Numbered from the stretch's first letter, positions 31,995 to 43,711 are shown. The stretch: 64,000 nt of DNA from Siphonodentalium dalli (GCA_032622095.1 CP136065.1:62415094-62479093); one strand, 5' to 3'. Notes: generated by a model from the letters alone, not told the origin. Made by a program: numbers and translations.

Positions 31995-33272
31995 ATGAGC
32001 TGTTTGGTGCACAATCCAGAGGAGCGACTCGATGTTGAAGAACATGCGCAGGGTATACCAGACCAGACACCGAAGGAGCAATTTGAGTGCGAGGGACGTA
32101 TACCGCGACATGATTCGGGTGTGGATCCTGATAAATTCACTGAATCTGGCGACCTTAACCGACACATGGGAATCCACACAGGAGAGCAGCAGTATCAATG
32201 CAACGTGTGTCCAAAGGAGTTATGTCATTCTGACGATTTCAAAGCCCACATGAGGGTCCATACGGGAGAGAATAGCTATCAGTGTGATATTTGTATAAAG
32301 AGATTTGCTACACCTGGTGCTCTGAAAACACATACCTGGATCCACACACAAGATAAACCTTATCAGTGCGACGTGTGTCTTGAGAGATTCACTCTCTCGT
32401 GTAATCTCGATCGACACACGAGGGTTCATACGGGAGAGAAACCATATCAGTGTAATGTGTGTCTTAAGAGATTCGGTCAGTCTGATAATCTGAAAATACA
32501 CACGAGGTTTCATACGGGAGAGAAACCAAATCAATGTGACTTGTGTCTTAAGAGTTTCGCTCAGTTGGGTGATCTGAAAACACACATGCGAAGCCACTCG
32601 GGAGAGAACCCATATCAGTGTGATGTGTGCCTTAAGAGATTCGCTCGATCAGATGTTCTGAAAGCACACATGAGGGTCCACACGGGAGATAAACCATATC
32701 AGTGTGATGTGTGCCTTAAGAGATTCACTCTCTCGTGTAATCTCGATCGACACACGAGGGTTCATACGGGAGAGAAACCATATCAGTGTAATGTGTGTCT
32801 TAAGAGATTCGGTCAGTCTGGTAATCTGAAAATACACACGAGGATTCATACGGGAGAGAAACCAAATCAGTGTGACTTGTGTCGATCAGATGTTCTGAAA
32901 GCACACATGAGGGTCCACATGGGAGATAAACCATATCAGTGTGATGTGTGCCTTAAGAGATTCGCTCGATCAGATGTTATGAAAGCACACATGAGGGTCC
33001 ACACGGGAGATAAACCATATCAGTGTGATGTGTGCCTTAAAAGATTCATTCGATCAGGTGTTCTGAAAAGACACATGAGGATCCACACGGGAGAGACATC
33101 TTATCAATGTGATGTTTGTCTCAAGAGATTCGCTTGGTCGGGTGTTCTGACGACACACATGAGGACCCACTCGGGAGATAAATCTTACATGTGTGACGTG
33201 TGTCTTAAGAAATTCATTCGTAAAGGTGATCTGGAAACACACATGAGGATCCACACGGGAGAGCAAAACTAA
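31995..33272 (+). CDS. C2H2 zinc-finger protein B, 13 fingers (truncated frame)
   Basis: The frame is open from 31,863, but the codon matching the ATG of ZNF-A is ACG at 31,863-31,865; the first in-frame ATG is 31,995, chosen here (425 aa). The leader (KQGRESNATEILISTDGA) is clearly related to that of ZNF-A. A half finger lacking both Cys (KFTESGDLNRHMGIH) is followed by 13 fingers. Finger 1 reads QCNVCPKELCHSDDFKAH. Finger 9 is shortened to QCDLCRSDVLKAH, joining Cys directly to the helix by a 15-base loss. Fingers 3-4 and 7-8 share LSCNLDR and QSxNLKI helices, a sign of internal copying. The frame ends at TAA 33270-33272, in place of the Tyr before the next finger; fingers continue in frame. 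DNA binding in the nucleus is the expected role; no other domain is visible. Confidence 0.6.
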   Translation: MSCLVHNPEERLDVEEHAQGIPDQTPKEQFECEGRIPRHDSGVDPDKFTESGDLNRHMGIHTGEQQYQCNVCPKELCHSDDFKAHMRVHTGENSYQCDICIKRFATPGALKTHTWIHTQDKPYQCDVCLERFTLSCNLDRHTRVHTGEKPYQCNVCLKRFGQSDNLKIHTRFHTGEKPNQCDLCLKSFAQLGDLKTHMRSHSGENPYQCDVCLKRFARSDVLKAHMRVHTGDKPYQCDVCLKRFTLSCNLDRHTRVHTGEKPYQCNVCLKRFGQSGNLKIHTRIHTGEKPNQCDLCRSDVLKAHMRVHMGDKPYQCDVCLKRFARSDVMKAHMRVHTGDKPYQCDVCLKRFIRSGVLKRHMRIHTGETSYQCDVCLKRFAWSGVLTTHMRTHSGDKSYMCDVCLKKFIRKGDLETHMRIHTGEQN

Positions 33273-34190
33273 AAGTGTGAAGTGTGTTTTAAGGGATTAG
33301 CTCGCTCAGGTGATCTAAAAAGACACATGAGGATCCACACGGGACAGAAATCTTATCAATGTGACGTGTGTCTTAAGAGATACGCTTGGTCGGGTGTTCT
33401 GAAAACACACATGAGGATCCACACGGCAGAGAAATCTTATCAATGTGACGTGTGTCTTAAGAGATACGCTTGGTCGGGTGTTCTGAAGACACACATGATG
33501 GTCCAGACGGGAGAGAAATCTTATCAGTGTGACGTGTGTATTAAGGGGTTCGCTCAGTCAAGTGCTCTGAATCGACACATGAGGACCCATAAACGGGAGA
33601 GAAACAACTATCAATGTAACGTGTGTCTTAGGAAATTCACTCAATCTGGTTCCCTCACACGAGGGTCCATACGGGGGAGAAACCTTATCAGTGTGTCTTA
33701 TGAGATTCGCTCAGTCAAGTGCTCTGAATCAACACATGAGGACCCACACGGGAGAGAAAAGCTATCAGTGTGACGTGTGTCTTAGGAAATTCACTCAATC
33801 TGGCACCTTGACTCGACACATGAGGACCCATACGGGAGAGAAACCATATCAGTGTGACTCGCCCCGCTGACATGATTCAACACATGAGGATCCGTACGGG
33901 GGAGAAACCATATCAGTGTGACTCGCCCCGATCACATGACTCAACACATGAGGATCCATACGGGAGAGAAACCATATCAGTGTGACTCGCCCCGATGACA
34001 TGACTCAACACGTGAGGATCCATATATGGGAGAGGCACTGTAACGATGTGTTGTTTGTCTTAAGAACTTCAGTGTATCCGCTAATCCGAAGACGAACGCG
34101 AATACACACGACAAACAGATGCTATCACTGTGTGAGAATTTCACGAGGAGCCACTCGGTGAAGACACCATGTAGTGTCACGCTTGTCTGA
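33273..34190 (+). pseudogene. Post-stop decayed finger tail of ZNF-B
   Basis: In frame after the TAA come four fingers (ARSGDLKRH, AWSGVLKTH twice, AQSSALNRH); the third has its last His changed to Gln (MMVQ). The next finger is shifted by an ~8-base loss near 33,657 and the following one by a ~7-base loss near 33,692. Then three shortened finger units occur in tandem, and finally the divergent end motif (TTAAGAACTTCAGTGTATCC) shared with C and with 29.5 kb. This looks like old coding sequence no longer maintained. Confidence 0.75.
33844..34035 (+). repeat. 64-bp array of internally deleted fingers
   Basis: CCATATCAGTGTGACTCGCC recurs at 33,844, 33,908 and 33,972, i.e. every 64 bases instead of the 84 of a full finger. 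Each has lost about 20 bases between the second Cys and the helix. ZNF-C has one such unit (57,897, CCATATCAGTGTCACTCGCT), so the deletion predates the block duplication and the amplification is specific to B. Confidence 0.8.
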
Positions 34191-34424
34191 GGTGTGTATT
34201 CGTGGTTCCAAAACTCACATTACAACAAGCTAAACATATACCTAGTTTCGGTGAAAATAATGTTCAACAGAAAATATACAACATAAAATAGACTGATCAT
34301 AAGAAACACGACCAATTTATCATTGAACGTTAAAGATGCCCTGTCCGAATTGCCCCCATTAAACCACAATATATGTTTTATATACCAGAAAATAATTAGA
34401 TCGTACACGAGAACCCAGTATAGT

Positions 34425-34725
34425 GATTTGAAACACTTCGGTGGGTGATCAAATAGAAATGGAGCATAATCTTGCTAAAGTTAGTTATTTTTTACAAATA
34501 TTATATCCAAATTGACAACACACATCGTTATTCTTATATATCAATAAAATGCTGTGATTCTCGATGACGAAATCGTATTTGTTTGTTTTCTATGGAATGG
34601 TACGGTCGATTTACTTGAGATTTCGGCGATGTTAGTAAAATTCCACATTCCGCTAGCTGGCATAGCGCCTGAATACTAGCTTATCAGTTCCATACACCCC
34701 AACACGTCCACGTGTCTTTAATGGG
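34425..34725 (+). repeat. R350 dispersed repeat in block B
   Basis: ATTTGAAACACTTCGGTGGG, AAATTGACAACACACATCGT and TGGCATAGCGCCTGAATACT mark this copy. The middle part (TTTATCGCCGATAG...) is missing compared with 58,346. It lies about 350 bases after the last finger remnant. Confidence 0.8.
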
Positions 34726-34998
34726 GCTTTCGTGGTTATATATCGATTGTCAATACGATTTTGTCAGCCTAACACAAATTTCAATGATCGTATAGAACGA
34801 AGAGCGCTTATACTGCTGTCGCCCGAAAGCAATATTAAATAAATAGTTCTCAGTTGTGATAATTTTCAACGCAAAACTAACGTATGCTTTTGTACATCTG
34901 TGCGATTTCTGTTTCGTATAACTGATGGTGATTGCAAGTCTTTTCAATTTTTAATTTGCATCGTAAGTTGAATGTTAACTCAGGAAATTTCTACATTT

Positions 34999-35375
34999 AT
35001 GGTGTCAAATTGAACAGTGAATCTTTAATGGTGTCAAATTGAACAGTGAATCTTTAATGGTGTCAAATTGAACAGTGAATCTTTAATGGTGTCAAATTGA
35101 ACAGTGAATCTTTAATGGTGTCAAATTGAACAGTGAATCTTTAATGGTGTCAAATCGGACAGTGGATCTTTAATGGTGTCAAATCGGACAGTGGATGTTT
35201 AATGGCGTCACATCGGACAGTGGATCTTTAATCGCGTCACATCGGACAGTGGATCTTTAATCGCGTCACATCGGACAGTGGATCTTTAATCGCGTCACAT
35301 CGGACAGTGGATCTTTAATGGTGTAAAATCGGACAGTGTATCTGTAATGGTGTCACATCAGATAGTTGATCTTTA
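34999..35375 (+). repeat. 29-bp tandem array, 13 copies
   Basis: Unit ATGGTGTCAAATTGAACAGT plus GAATCTTTA. The first five copies are of the 'TTGAACAGTGAATC' type, the next eight of a 'TCGGACAGTGGATC' type with TGGTG to TCGCG variants. The same site in block C (59,001-59,145) has five copies, only of the second type. Confidence 0.95.
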
Positions 35376-37440
35376 ATGCGATAATTATTGACGTTCCTCC
35401 AAAACATCGAAATAGAATAGAATAAATAATTTAGGATAGTGTCTTTGAGATGGAACTTGTTGGTCAAATAAAAATAAAAATTAAAAACAAAACAGGTTTC
35501 GTGTGTGGATCACAGAATACATCTTTAATGGTGTGGATCCCTGGATATATCTTTAATGCATATACGCACGTTATGCCTGGTATTCATGATACATTAATCT
35601 GTATTTCCTATATATCTTTCTGAAAATATATTTTGAATTCCCCAATGTTTGAATTATTAGCTGATCAAACATTATTTCATGAGACACCCCTCTAACTGAC
35701 TGATGTTAATATATGTTGGTAACAATGACTTCATTAACATTAATACTCTATTTTATTCCAGTACCACCTCATTTTTCTTTTATCCTATTGTCTTATATTA
35801 AGTTTCGTATAACCAACCATAAACATAGCTGCAGGGGCTAAGTGATATCAGTATACGGCATTTAATGCTGTATATAACACACTCAAGAGGGAGGTCAAAC
35901 TCACCAGTGGACTTCCGTACAAATCTTCCGTAAAAGTAAAAAATGAATAAATATTTGACAAACGAGGGCATGCGTATACAAATGAACATTCATGGGTTTT
36001 AACTGGCGGTCGGCTATGTAAATGATCAGTTCTCGCTTTAGTTATTTTTGAGAAATTTTAATCAATGTAAAATTCAGAAATAAGAACGGAACCATGATAT
36101 TTGTACATCACCATGTGTATCCATCGGATAAATCTCAATTGTTTTCAATACTGGGTCAGATCACCCTGAATATTTGCTTCGGAGGTTCTTATGTAAATCC
36201 TTATTTAAAATTGTTGACTTAACCTCCCGCTCAAAACAATCAAGTTAAATGGACCCAATGCCTTCGATGTGTGTTTTTAAAAAAAGTCCGAAAGACAACT
36301 ATGATTAACAAGTATATTTAAAAATAGATCTTATCTTGTCTTATATTTCACAATTAATAGCTCTCCAATAACGGGATTTCGCGTATCGAAAGCATTGATA
36401 TGTGACCATTACTGTTACAATGGCATTACCGATCAATGTCAAAAAGTACAATAAGATATCAAAGTTTTAAAAAAAACATGACATTAAACATTGCAAAAGT
36501 TCAGAGCATTGAAATATATTCTGAAAATAATATTTAGATTAAAATATTTGAACTTACTAATTAGCGATTTTTTTGGTGGATAAATCACTTTAACAATTTT
36601 GTTCACATAACAATAGTTTCAACAGGCGAAATTTCGTTACTGGAGAACATTCCATAATTAGTATAAGAACAAGGTTGACATATTTCTTCAAACTCCTTCT
36701 CAATGGTGATTTGTTTTGTACAGATTTTAATAATTTTTCACATACATTTACCCACAGCGAAGGCCTAGGGTCCCTTTAAGTCAAACATTGAAGTGTTGTT
36801 TGTTGAGAGACGACATCGTTAGTTATCCACTTGATGGCTTTTAGAGATATGAAAATGTTATGTTATGTTATATACATGTAGATAAGAAAGACTCAATAAA
36901 ATTTTCTGTTTTATATCTCTTTTTATTGTTTGAAATTTTAACCCCCAAATGATCACTTTTACCTCTCAGTGTTGAAAATAAGTAGCTGGGAGTAGCCATT
37001 AATCGCAACAGAGGTCAATATAATACAAGTTTAACCAAAAGAAGGGTTATTGGTTATGGAACTCCATTCGATTGGGTAACGTAAAATTGTTTGGCCCACA
37101 TCATGGCAATTATGTTATCAGATTGTTGTGGTTACATTATGTTGTGGATGATATATATTTTTGATGTATATATATCATTTTATTATATGACTATCGTTTT
37201 TCTTTCCTCAATACCGCTATTGTATAGCGATCATTTCCTGACCATCGGATCAGCAACAGTTTGATCCGATGTCATACCACCCTCGTCTATCTCGCTTACT
37301 GCACATGTCCGTAAAAAAGCCGGACGATTTATTATACTAAAATGGTTCCTTCTTTATTCTTGTTACTAGTGGCCTACATATGGTTTCATTTCATAATGAA
37401 TTGTGCTTTTTAAATAAAAAATCATGTCATATAATAAACC

Positions 37441-37605
37441 TGTTATCGCTGCAATGAATTGATCTGGTCTTCGCATCACGTATCGTCGAAGAGGTCAGAT
37501 CGCTGGATCAAACTCGACGCCTACTGCGGCTCGTTTGATTCAGCGATCTGACCTCTTCAACTCGACGTGATACTTCGCCCAGATCTATTCACTGCAGCGA
37601 TAACA
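37441..37605. mobile_element. Foldback MITE, ~165 bp
   Basis: TGTTATCGCTGCAATGAATT at the left pairs with the right end AGATCTATTCACTGCAGCGATAACA (written here in two parts: AGATCTATTCACT, GCAGCGATAACA). Inside, GAAGAGGTCAGATCGCTG pairs with CAGCGATCTGACCTCTTC. It is absent from the matching place in block C. Confidence 0.8.
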
Positions 37606-38071
37606 TATATAGAACATATATCACGCCGTCCGAGTGATAGTAAATTGTATCTAACCAGAAATGGCAATCGCATTTGTGCTAGATCGTTCATATAATAGGT
37701 CGGATGGACGCGACCAAGTTTTCTAATTACTGTTCTCTGGACGTGATTTTTTCCGTCTAACTTTTAAATGAAAATTGAACAATGAGTTGATTTATTCGAA
37801 TTGTTCATTCTATGGTCACGCCAATGTGTGAGTATGGCATGTTTATTGAACTGGTTTGATGTGACGGTGGGCACAATTATTCTGACTGACCACAGTTACT
37901 GGACATAAACTTGATAAAGTTTGGCAACATAACATGCTTTTTCGTTTTTGAGATTTTTTGGCAATATTTTGCATATTCTAGTAATTTAGAACATAAACAT
38001 AACAATTTGCTTGAATTTTGGTCTAATTTAGAAAATTTTACTTTGACAAAATTTCAGTTTTAAGATATGAG

Positions 38072-38228
38072 CACAGTTACCAGGTTACTGGACATAAAGT
38101 CCCAAAAAATAAGGTTTTAATCGAGTTTATAAATCGGTATCCTTATAAAGAAGGCTCCTTTATAAGGATACCGATTTCTAAACTCGATTAAAACCTTATT
38201 TTTGGGACTTTATGTCCAGTAACTGTGA
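38072..38228. mobile_element. Foldback MITE, near-perfect palindrome
   Basis: GTTACTGGACATAAAGTCCC, TTTTAATCGAGTTTATAAAT and GGTATCCTTATAAAG on the left are mirrored on the right with only a few mismatches around AAGGCTC. An older, reduced relative lies at 41,015-41,130. CACAGTTACTGGACATAAA also occurs singly near 37,898. Confidence 0.85.
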
Positions 38229-38706
38229 TATGAGAAATTCAAATTTAGAGAAATGCTCGAAAGTCGAACACATGACATAGAGCACAACATGGTGCAATGG
38301 AATGGGTGGAATTGCGTTTTTCTCCTACATATGAATATATACTATTAAATTATAATGAAATATTTGACACCACTTGTCAAAAATGGACATGTACGAGGAA
38401 ACAAGTGACGAAACAAATGAAAACTAAATATAATTGCAAAGATTGTATATAAATTGTTGGCTATATTGGGTTTCACATGCTATGGTTGAGTTCTGTGAAT
38501 GATACAGCTAGATCCCGTGTGTCTTATGTTCGATACCCACCACGTGATTAACACCCCACCCCCACAAATCAACCCATAAGAATATTAATCACCAAAGACA
38601 AAGTGATATTTGCAACAGATTCGAATACAAACGCTAGAAACATTTAACCATGCCATAAAATTATCAGACGTCTAAACAACTATTTACCTGGTTTATCCTT
38701 TGCTTT
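38229..38706. other. Intergenic, no gene recognised
   Basis: AT-rich; no frame, array or inverted repeat that I can support. Confidence 0.4.
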
Positions 38707-39415
38707 AGTGTCGGCGCACACGATCACGGTTGTCCCCTGTTTACCCGGCTGCGGTGTAAATCGGGGACAACCGGGATCGTGTGCGCCGACACTTTGGTCC
38801 GGTTTTTGTCGGATCCGATTTAACCGGACCGATCAAACTGAGTTTGATTTCATCCGGAAAAACCGGCTCGTGACGATGGCAACGCGCGTGTTTTGCTTGT
38901 CACATGACCAAAACATCATTCAAAATGTCGGAATAGTTAGCAGCGACCGCTATTCGAAAATTATGTCAAGAATTCTGATCCATCGACAAGTAACAACTGC
39001 TGGTATACCTATGGGCAGAAAATAGGTGCCCGTATATAGTAATCGCAACAAGAAGGCGGTAGCTGTGGAAAGGTAGTTTACGCCAATTTACGGCTATTGG
39101 CAGTATTCACAGTATTGCCCGTGACCTCAAATTCAATATATTATTATTAATATTATATATTCATTCAGTTTATTATTAATAAATATTAGTCTTTAGAAAT
39201 ACATATTAATATAAATCACCATGACTAGCTATAGTAAATGTCTAGATCGACTGACCACACCAGTTGGCTATTTACTACAGTGAGCGTAGGCATAGCATGC
39301 ATATGACCGGAGTGAAAATCGGACTCGTGTGCGCTGAACCCCCCGATTTTATCGGGCCCGATTTACACCGCAGCCGGGTAAACCGGGGACAACCGTGATC
39401 GTGTGCGCCGACACT
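38707..39415. mobile_element. DNA transposon with long GC-rich inverted ends
   Basis: AGTGTCGGCGCACACGATCA, CGGTTGTCCCC and GTTTACCCGGCTGCGGTGTA at the left are mirrored at 39,357-39,415. The left end is itself a palindrome: its mirror GGGATCGTGTGCGCCGACAC follows at 38,775-38,794. The interior (about 560 bases) has a 105-aa frame (38,708-39,025) with no motif. No clear target duplication. Non-autonomous. Confidence 0.8.
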
Positions 39416-41014
39416 TAGATATAACGAAGTGGTTGCAAATTCAACTGACGGTAAATGGACTTATGTACGTTCTTCTGTTCTTTTAAATAAAGATATGCTT
39501 GAAAACCAATGTATCAATTTTTTGTATTATATCCCAAATTCAGTGGTTATCGTGTAAATGTTTTAAAATTTTAACAATTCGACTCCATTACAATTACAAG
39601 AAATAACGATGAGTGGATATATGAACATGTATGTTCATATCCTCATTATTTTACAATAAGGCTATAGCCTATACATATTAAAAGTCCATCCTTGAATAAT
39701 CAAGTTTCATTAAACACTCACACTCAGATTTTGGTTATAAATGGGTGGGCCCCTAGAAGGTACTGGTATTCATGGTCTCAGATGACATTAGGCCTACCTA
39801 TGCAGCTGTCCGTGGAATTATCAGATGATACATGTGCAGCATTCATCGTGCATATATACAGATCCCTAAATTCCGTGCATAATTAACTCCAGGGGGAAAG
39901 GCATGATTTTTGGAAGTAGAACACAGGTGCCACCGAGACAGAATTGTGCCACCCAAACAGCATTTTAGGAACCCTCTAATTTAAACTGATATAACCAAAC
40001 CAAAATTATATTTCAGTGCTGGGGTTGCTCTGCAGATATTATATACTTAGTTTTGTTGATATTTCAAGTTTTCAAGGTATCCTCTTAACCTTGATCAGGA
40101 CCTTTCAAATTTTAACTATGAGCTTAATACCCCCCACACGTAATTTTAGCCCCCAATTACACCTATCTCCCAGTTCCCCTCCCCTGACCAGTCACCCGCA
40201 CCCCACCGCGGCATGAATGAATGCATTAATTATTCATTTTCATTGAATATTTATTTCAGTGGCTACTTGATCAACCTGCCCAGGAGTGTACTTGCTGACT
40301 AAACCTACCAAAATGCATCATGTTAGACTGCCTCATGTGCGAAAAAAGTTTTTTAAATAACGGTCGCGATCAGCTGATTTGTTCACCGATGTAAACAAAT
40401 CATTATTTAGACAAACAACGACAACATGTCCACATTACAGTTTGTATTATAATTGAATTGTCCAATGTGTAGTTTCACCTACCCCATGATAAAACGACAA
40501 AAAGTATTGGAAATAAGGAAATCAACCGATCTGTTGCTTCCAAAACATCGTTTCGAAACGCGTGTCAACGACGACCGGTGTCGCCAGAAATAATACAATC
40601 GGATAATTACCCCCCTTGGCCGAATTAATACTATTTATAGCCGCCATGATTAAGTTCATTTAAAAAAAATTGCGGATTGTTGCGGGAAGTCTGTGGCAGC
40701 ACGGAAGGTAAATTATTTTTGTTTCTGTCTAAAACTTAAGTTTTTATCCACGGTTGTTTGATGTTGACCCAATTATTGTGTCTGACTAAATTTCGAAAAT
40801 TTATTTTATCAGGTTCTAATTGATCCTGGTGGTTTATTTGATCACTAAATGATTCGTTTTAGCCGACATCCAAAAAGATCTAGAGAGATCGAGTGTCATG
40901 TGATTCTATAGATTGCAACACCCCGCTCCGGATCCATGGTCGGGTTGCCTTTTTTAGAATACCAGAAGTCAGCTTACGAGCGACATCTCGAGGGAGGTAA
41001 TGTCCCTAGTGTTA
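39416..41014. other. Intergenic, no gene recognised
   Basis: ATGAACATGTATGTTCAT near 39,621 is a short palindrome. Pyrimidine-rich text lies at 40,120-40,210. CTGTGGCAGCACGGAAGGTAAATT near 40,690 looks like a splice donor but has no supporting frame. No gene or element recognised. Confidence 0.35.
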
Positions 41015-41130
41015 ATCGAATTTATAAATACTAATAAAGTATACTTTATTAAAGTATACTTTATTAGGATACCGATTTATAAATTCGATTTAAACCTTAT
41101 GTTTGGGACTTGATGTCCTGTAACTGTGGG
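41015..41130. mobile_element. Reduced relative of the 38,072 foldback
   Basis: TTAATCGAATTTATAAAT and AGGATACCGATTTATAAATT, then CCTTATGTTTGGGACTTGAT with GTCCTGTAACTGTGGG, repeat the right arm of 38,072-38,228. The left arm is mostly gone and the centre has become TAAAGTATACTTTA repeats. Confidence 0.8.
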
Positions 41131-41204
41131 CTAACATAAATGTTGACCTCGTGAATTATAATTATGATAGTTGGGTGTTTAAATGAGACGTGAGTTCAAT
41201 TTTG

Positions 41205-41855
41205 TGAACGTTCAGACCCCCCACGATTCAATCGCAAGTGGGCAGATTTCCGTTGTGAGAAGTAACCGATAGTTGGACTGCGCATGCTTACAGCAAGATC
41301 GCGAGTTAACATTTATCAAGCGCTGTTTGATTTTTGATGTGTAATCGTCGCATATACTTGCGGGTTACCTCCACTTGCGACGGACTGGTAGTCGTGTGTA
41401 CGTAAAAAATCGTAGATGGATACATGGTAGGGTAGTCACTCAAGAGGTTAGCCATGGCATACGAACAACCCACGATATCCTTATGTGCGACGACATCGTA
41501 ATCGTGTGAACAAACTTATTCCTCCACTTAGTGAACGTTCAGACGACCATGATTCAATCGTAAGTGGAGGAATCGGGCCCGACAAAATCGTGGATAGTTT
41601 GTTCACAGGACTGCGATGTGATCGTACATTATGATATCGTAGGTTGTTCATAAGCGTGTGATTGACTACCCTGTGATTTTTACGTGCACGCGACTGCGAT
41701 TACGTCGCAAGTGGAGGTATCAAAGGATACGCCACGATCGAATCTAAAATAAAACAGTGCTTGATATTATTTTTCGACTTGCGATATTGACGTGAGCATA
41801 CTTTCTACGACGGAAATCCTTCCACTTACGATTGAATCGTGGTCGTATGTTACGC
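41205..41855. mobile_element. ~650-bp foldback element
   Basis: CACGATTCAATCGCAAGTGG and ATTTCCGTTGTGAGAAGTA at the left correspond, inverted, to TCCTTCCACTTACGATTGAA and TACTTTCTACGACGGAAAT at the right. The arms (CCTCCACTTGCGACG, AACAACCCACGATATC, GTGTGAACAAACTTATTCC) pair inward to a centre near 41,540, CCACTTAGTGAACGTTCAGA. The word (C)CACTTACGATTGAATCGTGG recurs at both ends and the centre. Non-coding MITE. Confidence 0.8.
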
Positions 41856-42129
41856 CAGCTTTTGAAGTACCTGACCACTTTTGAAGTAGGTCTCAAGTAA
41901 AAATCGCCAGCTTTTGAAGTACCTCACCATTTTTGTAATAAAATCGCCAGCTTTTGTAGTAGAGTGAGGTCGCCGCTTTTGTAATAAAAATCGCCAACTT
42001 TTGTAGTAAAAAAAAACCATGTCTCCACTTTTGTAATAAAAAAAATTCAGCTTTTGAAGTAAACCGACGCAATCAATTATTACGGGCGCTGGACGATTTT
42101 CTTGACAAGGTCAACCTGATAATCCATAA

Positions 42130-42720
42130 CGTCTATCGCTCATACGAGTGTGACTTGTGGCCGAAGGAATTTAGTGATTCCGGTTCGCTGACAAAAGAAT
42201 CCACACCGGTAATCGACCGTACGAGTGTGACTGGTGTCGAATAGCTTTCAGTCGTACCAACACAGGAGAATCCACACAGTCGATCGCCCATACGAGTGTG
42301 ACATGTACCAGGAGGCATCTAGTGAGTCCAGTTCCCTGCATAAGCATAATATAACACACATAGGTGATCAATGATGTGAGTATGTAAGATTGTTCCCAGT
42401 CAGTCCTGCAACCTGACAATTCACAACGGTGAACACCCTTACGAGTGTGACGTGTACCAGGATGCATCTAGTGAGTCCGATTCCCCGTCTAAGCAAAAGA
42501 GAACGCACATAGGTGATAAATCATACGAGTATGTAAGATTTTTCCCAGTCTGTTCGGTAACCTGACATTCACCCTGGTGAACGCCCTTATGGTGCGACGT
42601 TTGTCAGAAGAAGTTTGCGGTGACAGTGAGTCTGACAAGATATAAGAGATTAAGAGAATCCACGCTGGTGACCAGATGTGTGCCCGAAGACGCTATGCCA
42701 GTCCAGTAACATGACAGCAT
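42130..42720 (+). pseudogene. C2H2 zinc-finger relic, left palindrome arm
   Basis: Finger words survive in shifting frames: YECDLWPKEFSDSGSLTK, PYECDW, PYECDVYQDASSES, THIGDKSYEYVRFFP, WCDVCQKKFAVTVSLTRYKR, then DVCPKTLCQSSNMTAY. Zinc ligands are mostly lost and stops are frequent. The consensus (ECDV..EF, TGDRP-type linkers) differs from the QCDVCLKRF fingers of blocks A-C, so it comes from another zinc-finger gene. Confidence 0.65.
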
Positions 42721-43366
42721 ATATATTTTCTCGAAATTGGGTGATACAGCAGATGTATCGGTTCCAACGGAAAATAGTTGGTCTATTTGGACTCGTTTTT
42801 GGAGGAAATGTCCTATGTCAAACTTTCAAGTCGCAATGTTCGTGGTGCCAACAGTTTAATTGTCCTTTCAAAATTTATTCAACGAAATATACGAATACAA
42901 ATAATTTTATTGTCGATTGTCAAGCAGAGTAATACAAAATTAAATGCATACCACAATTATGAACGGATTGGAGCCGATTGTGGTTGATGAAGTAAAATAA
43001 TTAGCTAACTTTATCCCCAGCCTCCCCTTGGATATTATAGTTCTTGAATAGATATGTATAATATGCTATCATGAAGGCAATATATGATGGTATAATAAAT
43101 TACTATTGCTATGTTGCACCTAGTTAGGGTCAGATTAAGTGGTGTACTCTAGACAGGGAAGGTTGAGATGTCTCATGGATTGATAACTTAACATAAAATA
43201 CAAAGATAAAGTTTATATATAGAAAAAATAATTTCTGACATGACTACAGAATTATGTTTATCTTCTAAATTTAATTAGACCTTTCGCTCATTGTTGTGCT
43301 TTTCAGATTACGAAGATTCATTTAGTATTTTGCCATTGTTACATCATTTTCCTACCAACATAGAGT

Positions 43367-43711
43367 TTATTTCCGGTACCGACAGGATGACGTCGTTAAT
43401 TCCCTGACGAGTCTTTGGAACCTGTTTGGTGTTTCCTTTTTATGGAATGGAAATATTTTAAAATTGCAGTTGCCACAAACATCCAGGAGTTCACTCAGTT
43501 TAATTTGCCTGTCTGGCTGTCTAATGTGTTGGCGGTGACCCGAAACACTTTGGCGCAGAGTGGTGCCAGTTTCGTCAACGTATGGTTTTCTGAACCGAGA
43601 GCACATGATGTTGTAGACAAAGTTCTGCGATTTGCATGTCATATATCCATTTGGTGTGATAGACATGCCATTTTGGACTAGCTTGGAACCTGTTGGGTAT
43701 AAGCCTAACAT
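43367..43711 (-). pseudogene. GIY-YIG-endonuclease-like relic in palindrome loop
   Basis: A 114-aa frame from ATG 43711. Residues 31-63 have the layout of a GIY-YIG nuclease: VYNIMC (32-37), YVDET (44-48) where YVGET or YIGET is usual, an Arg at 53 (TTLRQ), and GHRQHI (58-63), then ELLDVCGNCNFKIFPF (74-89). Such domains are known in Penelope-like retroelements and in related reverse-transcriptase frames of invertebrates. The catalytic-loop Gly is replaced by Asp, and the frame has no reverse transcriptase around it, so it is probably dead. It lies wholly inside the 530-bp loop. Confidence 0.5.

Larger units (their letters stand above)
31232..37890 (+). other. Zinc-finger paralogous block B
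   Basis: Most complete of the three blocks. Order: doubled upstream region (31,232-31,745), finger exon, decayed finger tail, R350 repeat, 29-bp array, then about 2.5 kb of non-coding DNA shared with A and C, ending in GGACGCGACCAAGTTTTCTA and GTTCATTCTATGGTCACGCC (28,605-28,720 in A). A foldback of about 430 bases in total (37,180-37,615) is absent at the matching point in C (61,020-61,050). Confidence 0.8.

Noticed and set aside
34750-34947. Minus-strand 65-aa frame conserved at 58,753-58,950 in block C
   Set aside because: Comparing the two by eye gives about 14 base differences and 10 amino-acid changes, close to the neutral expectation. The shared frame reflects block duplication, not selection for a protein.
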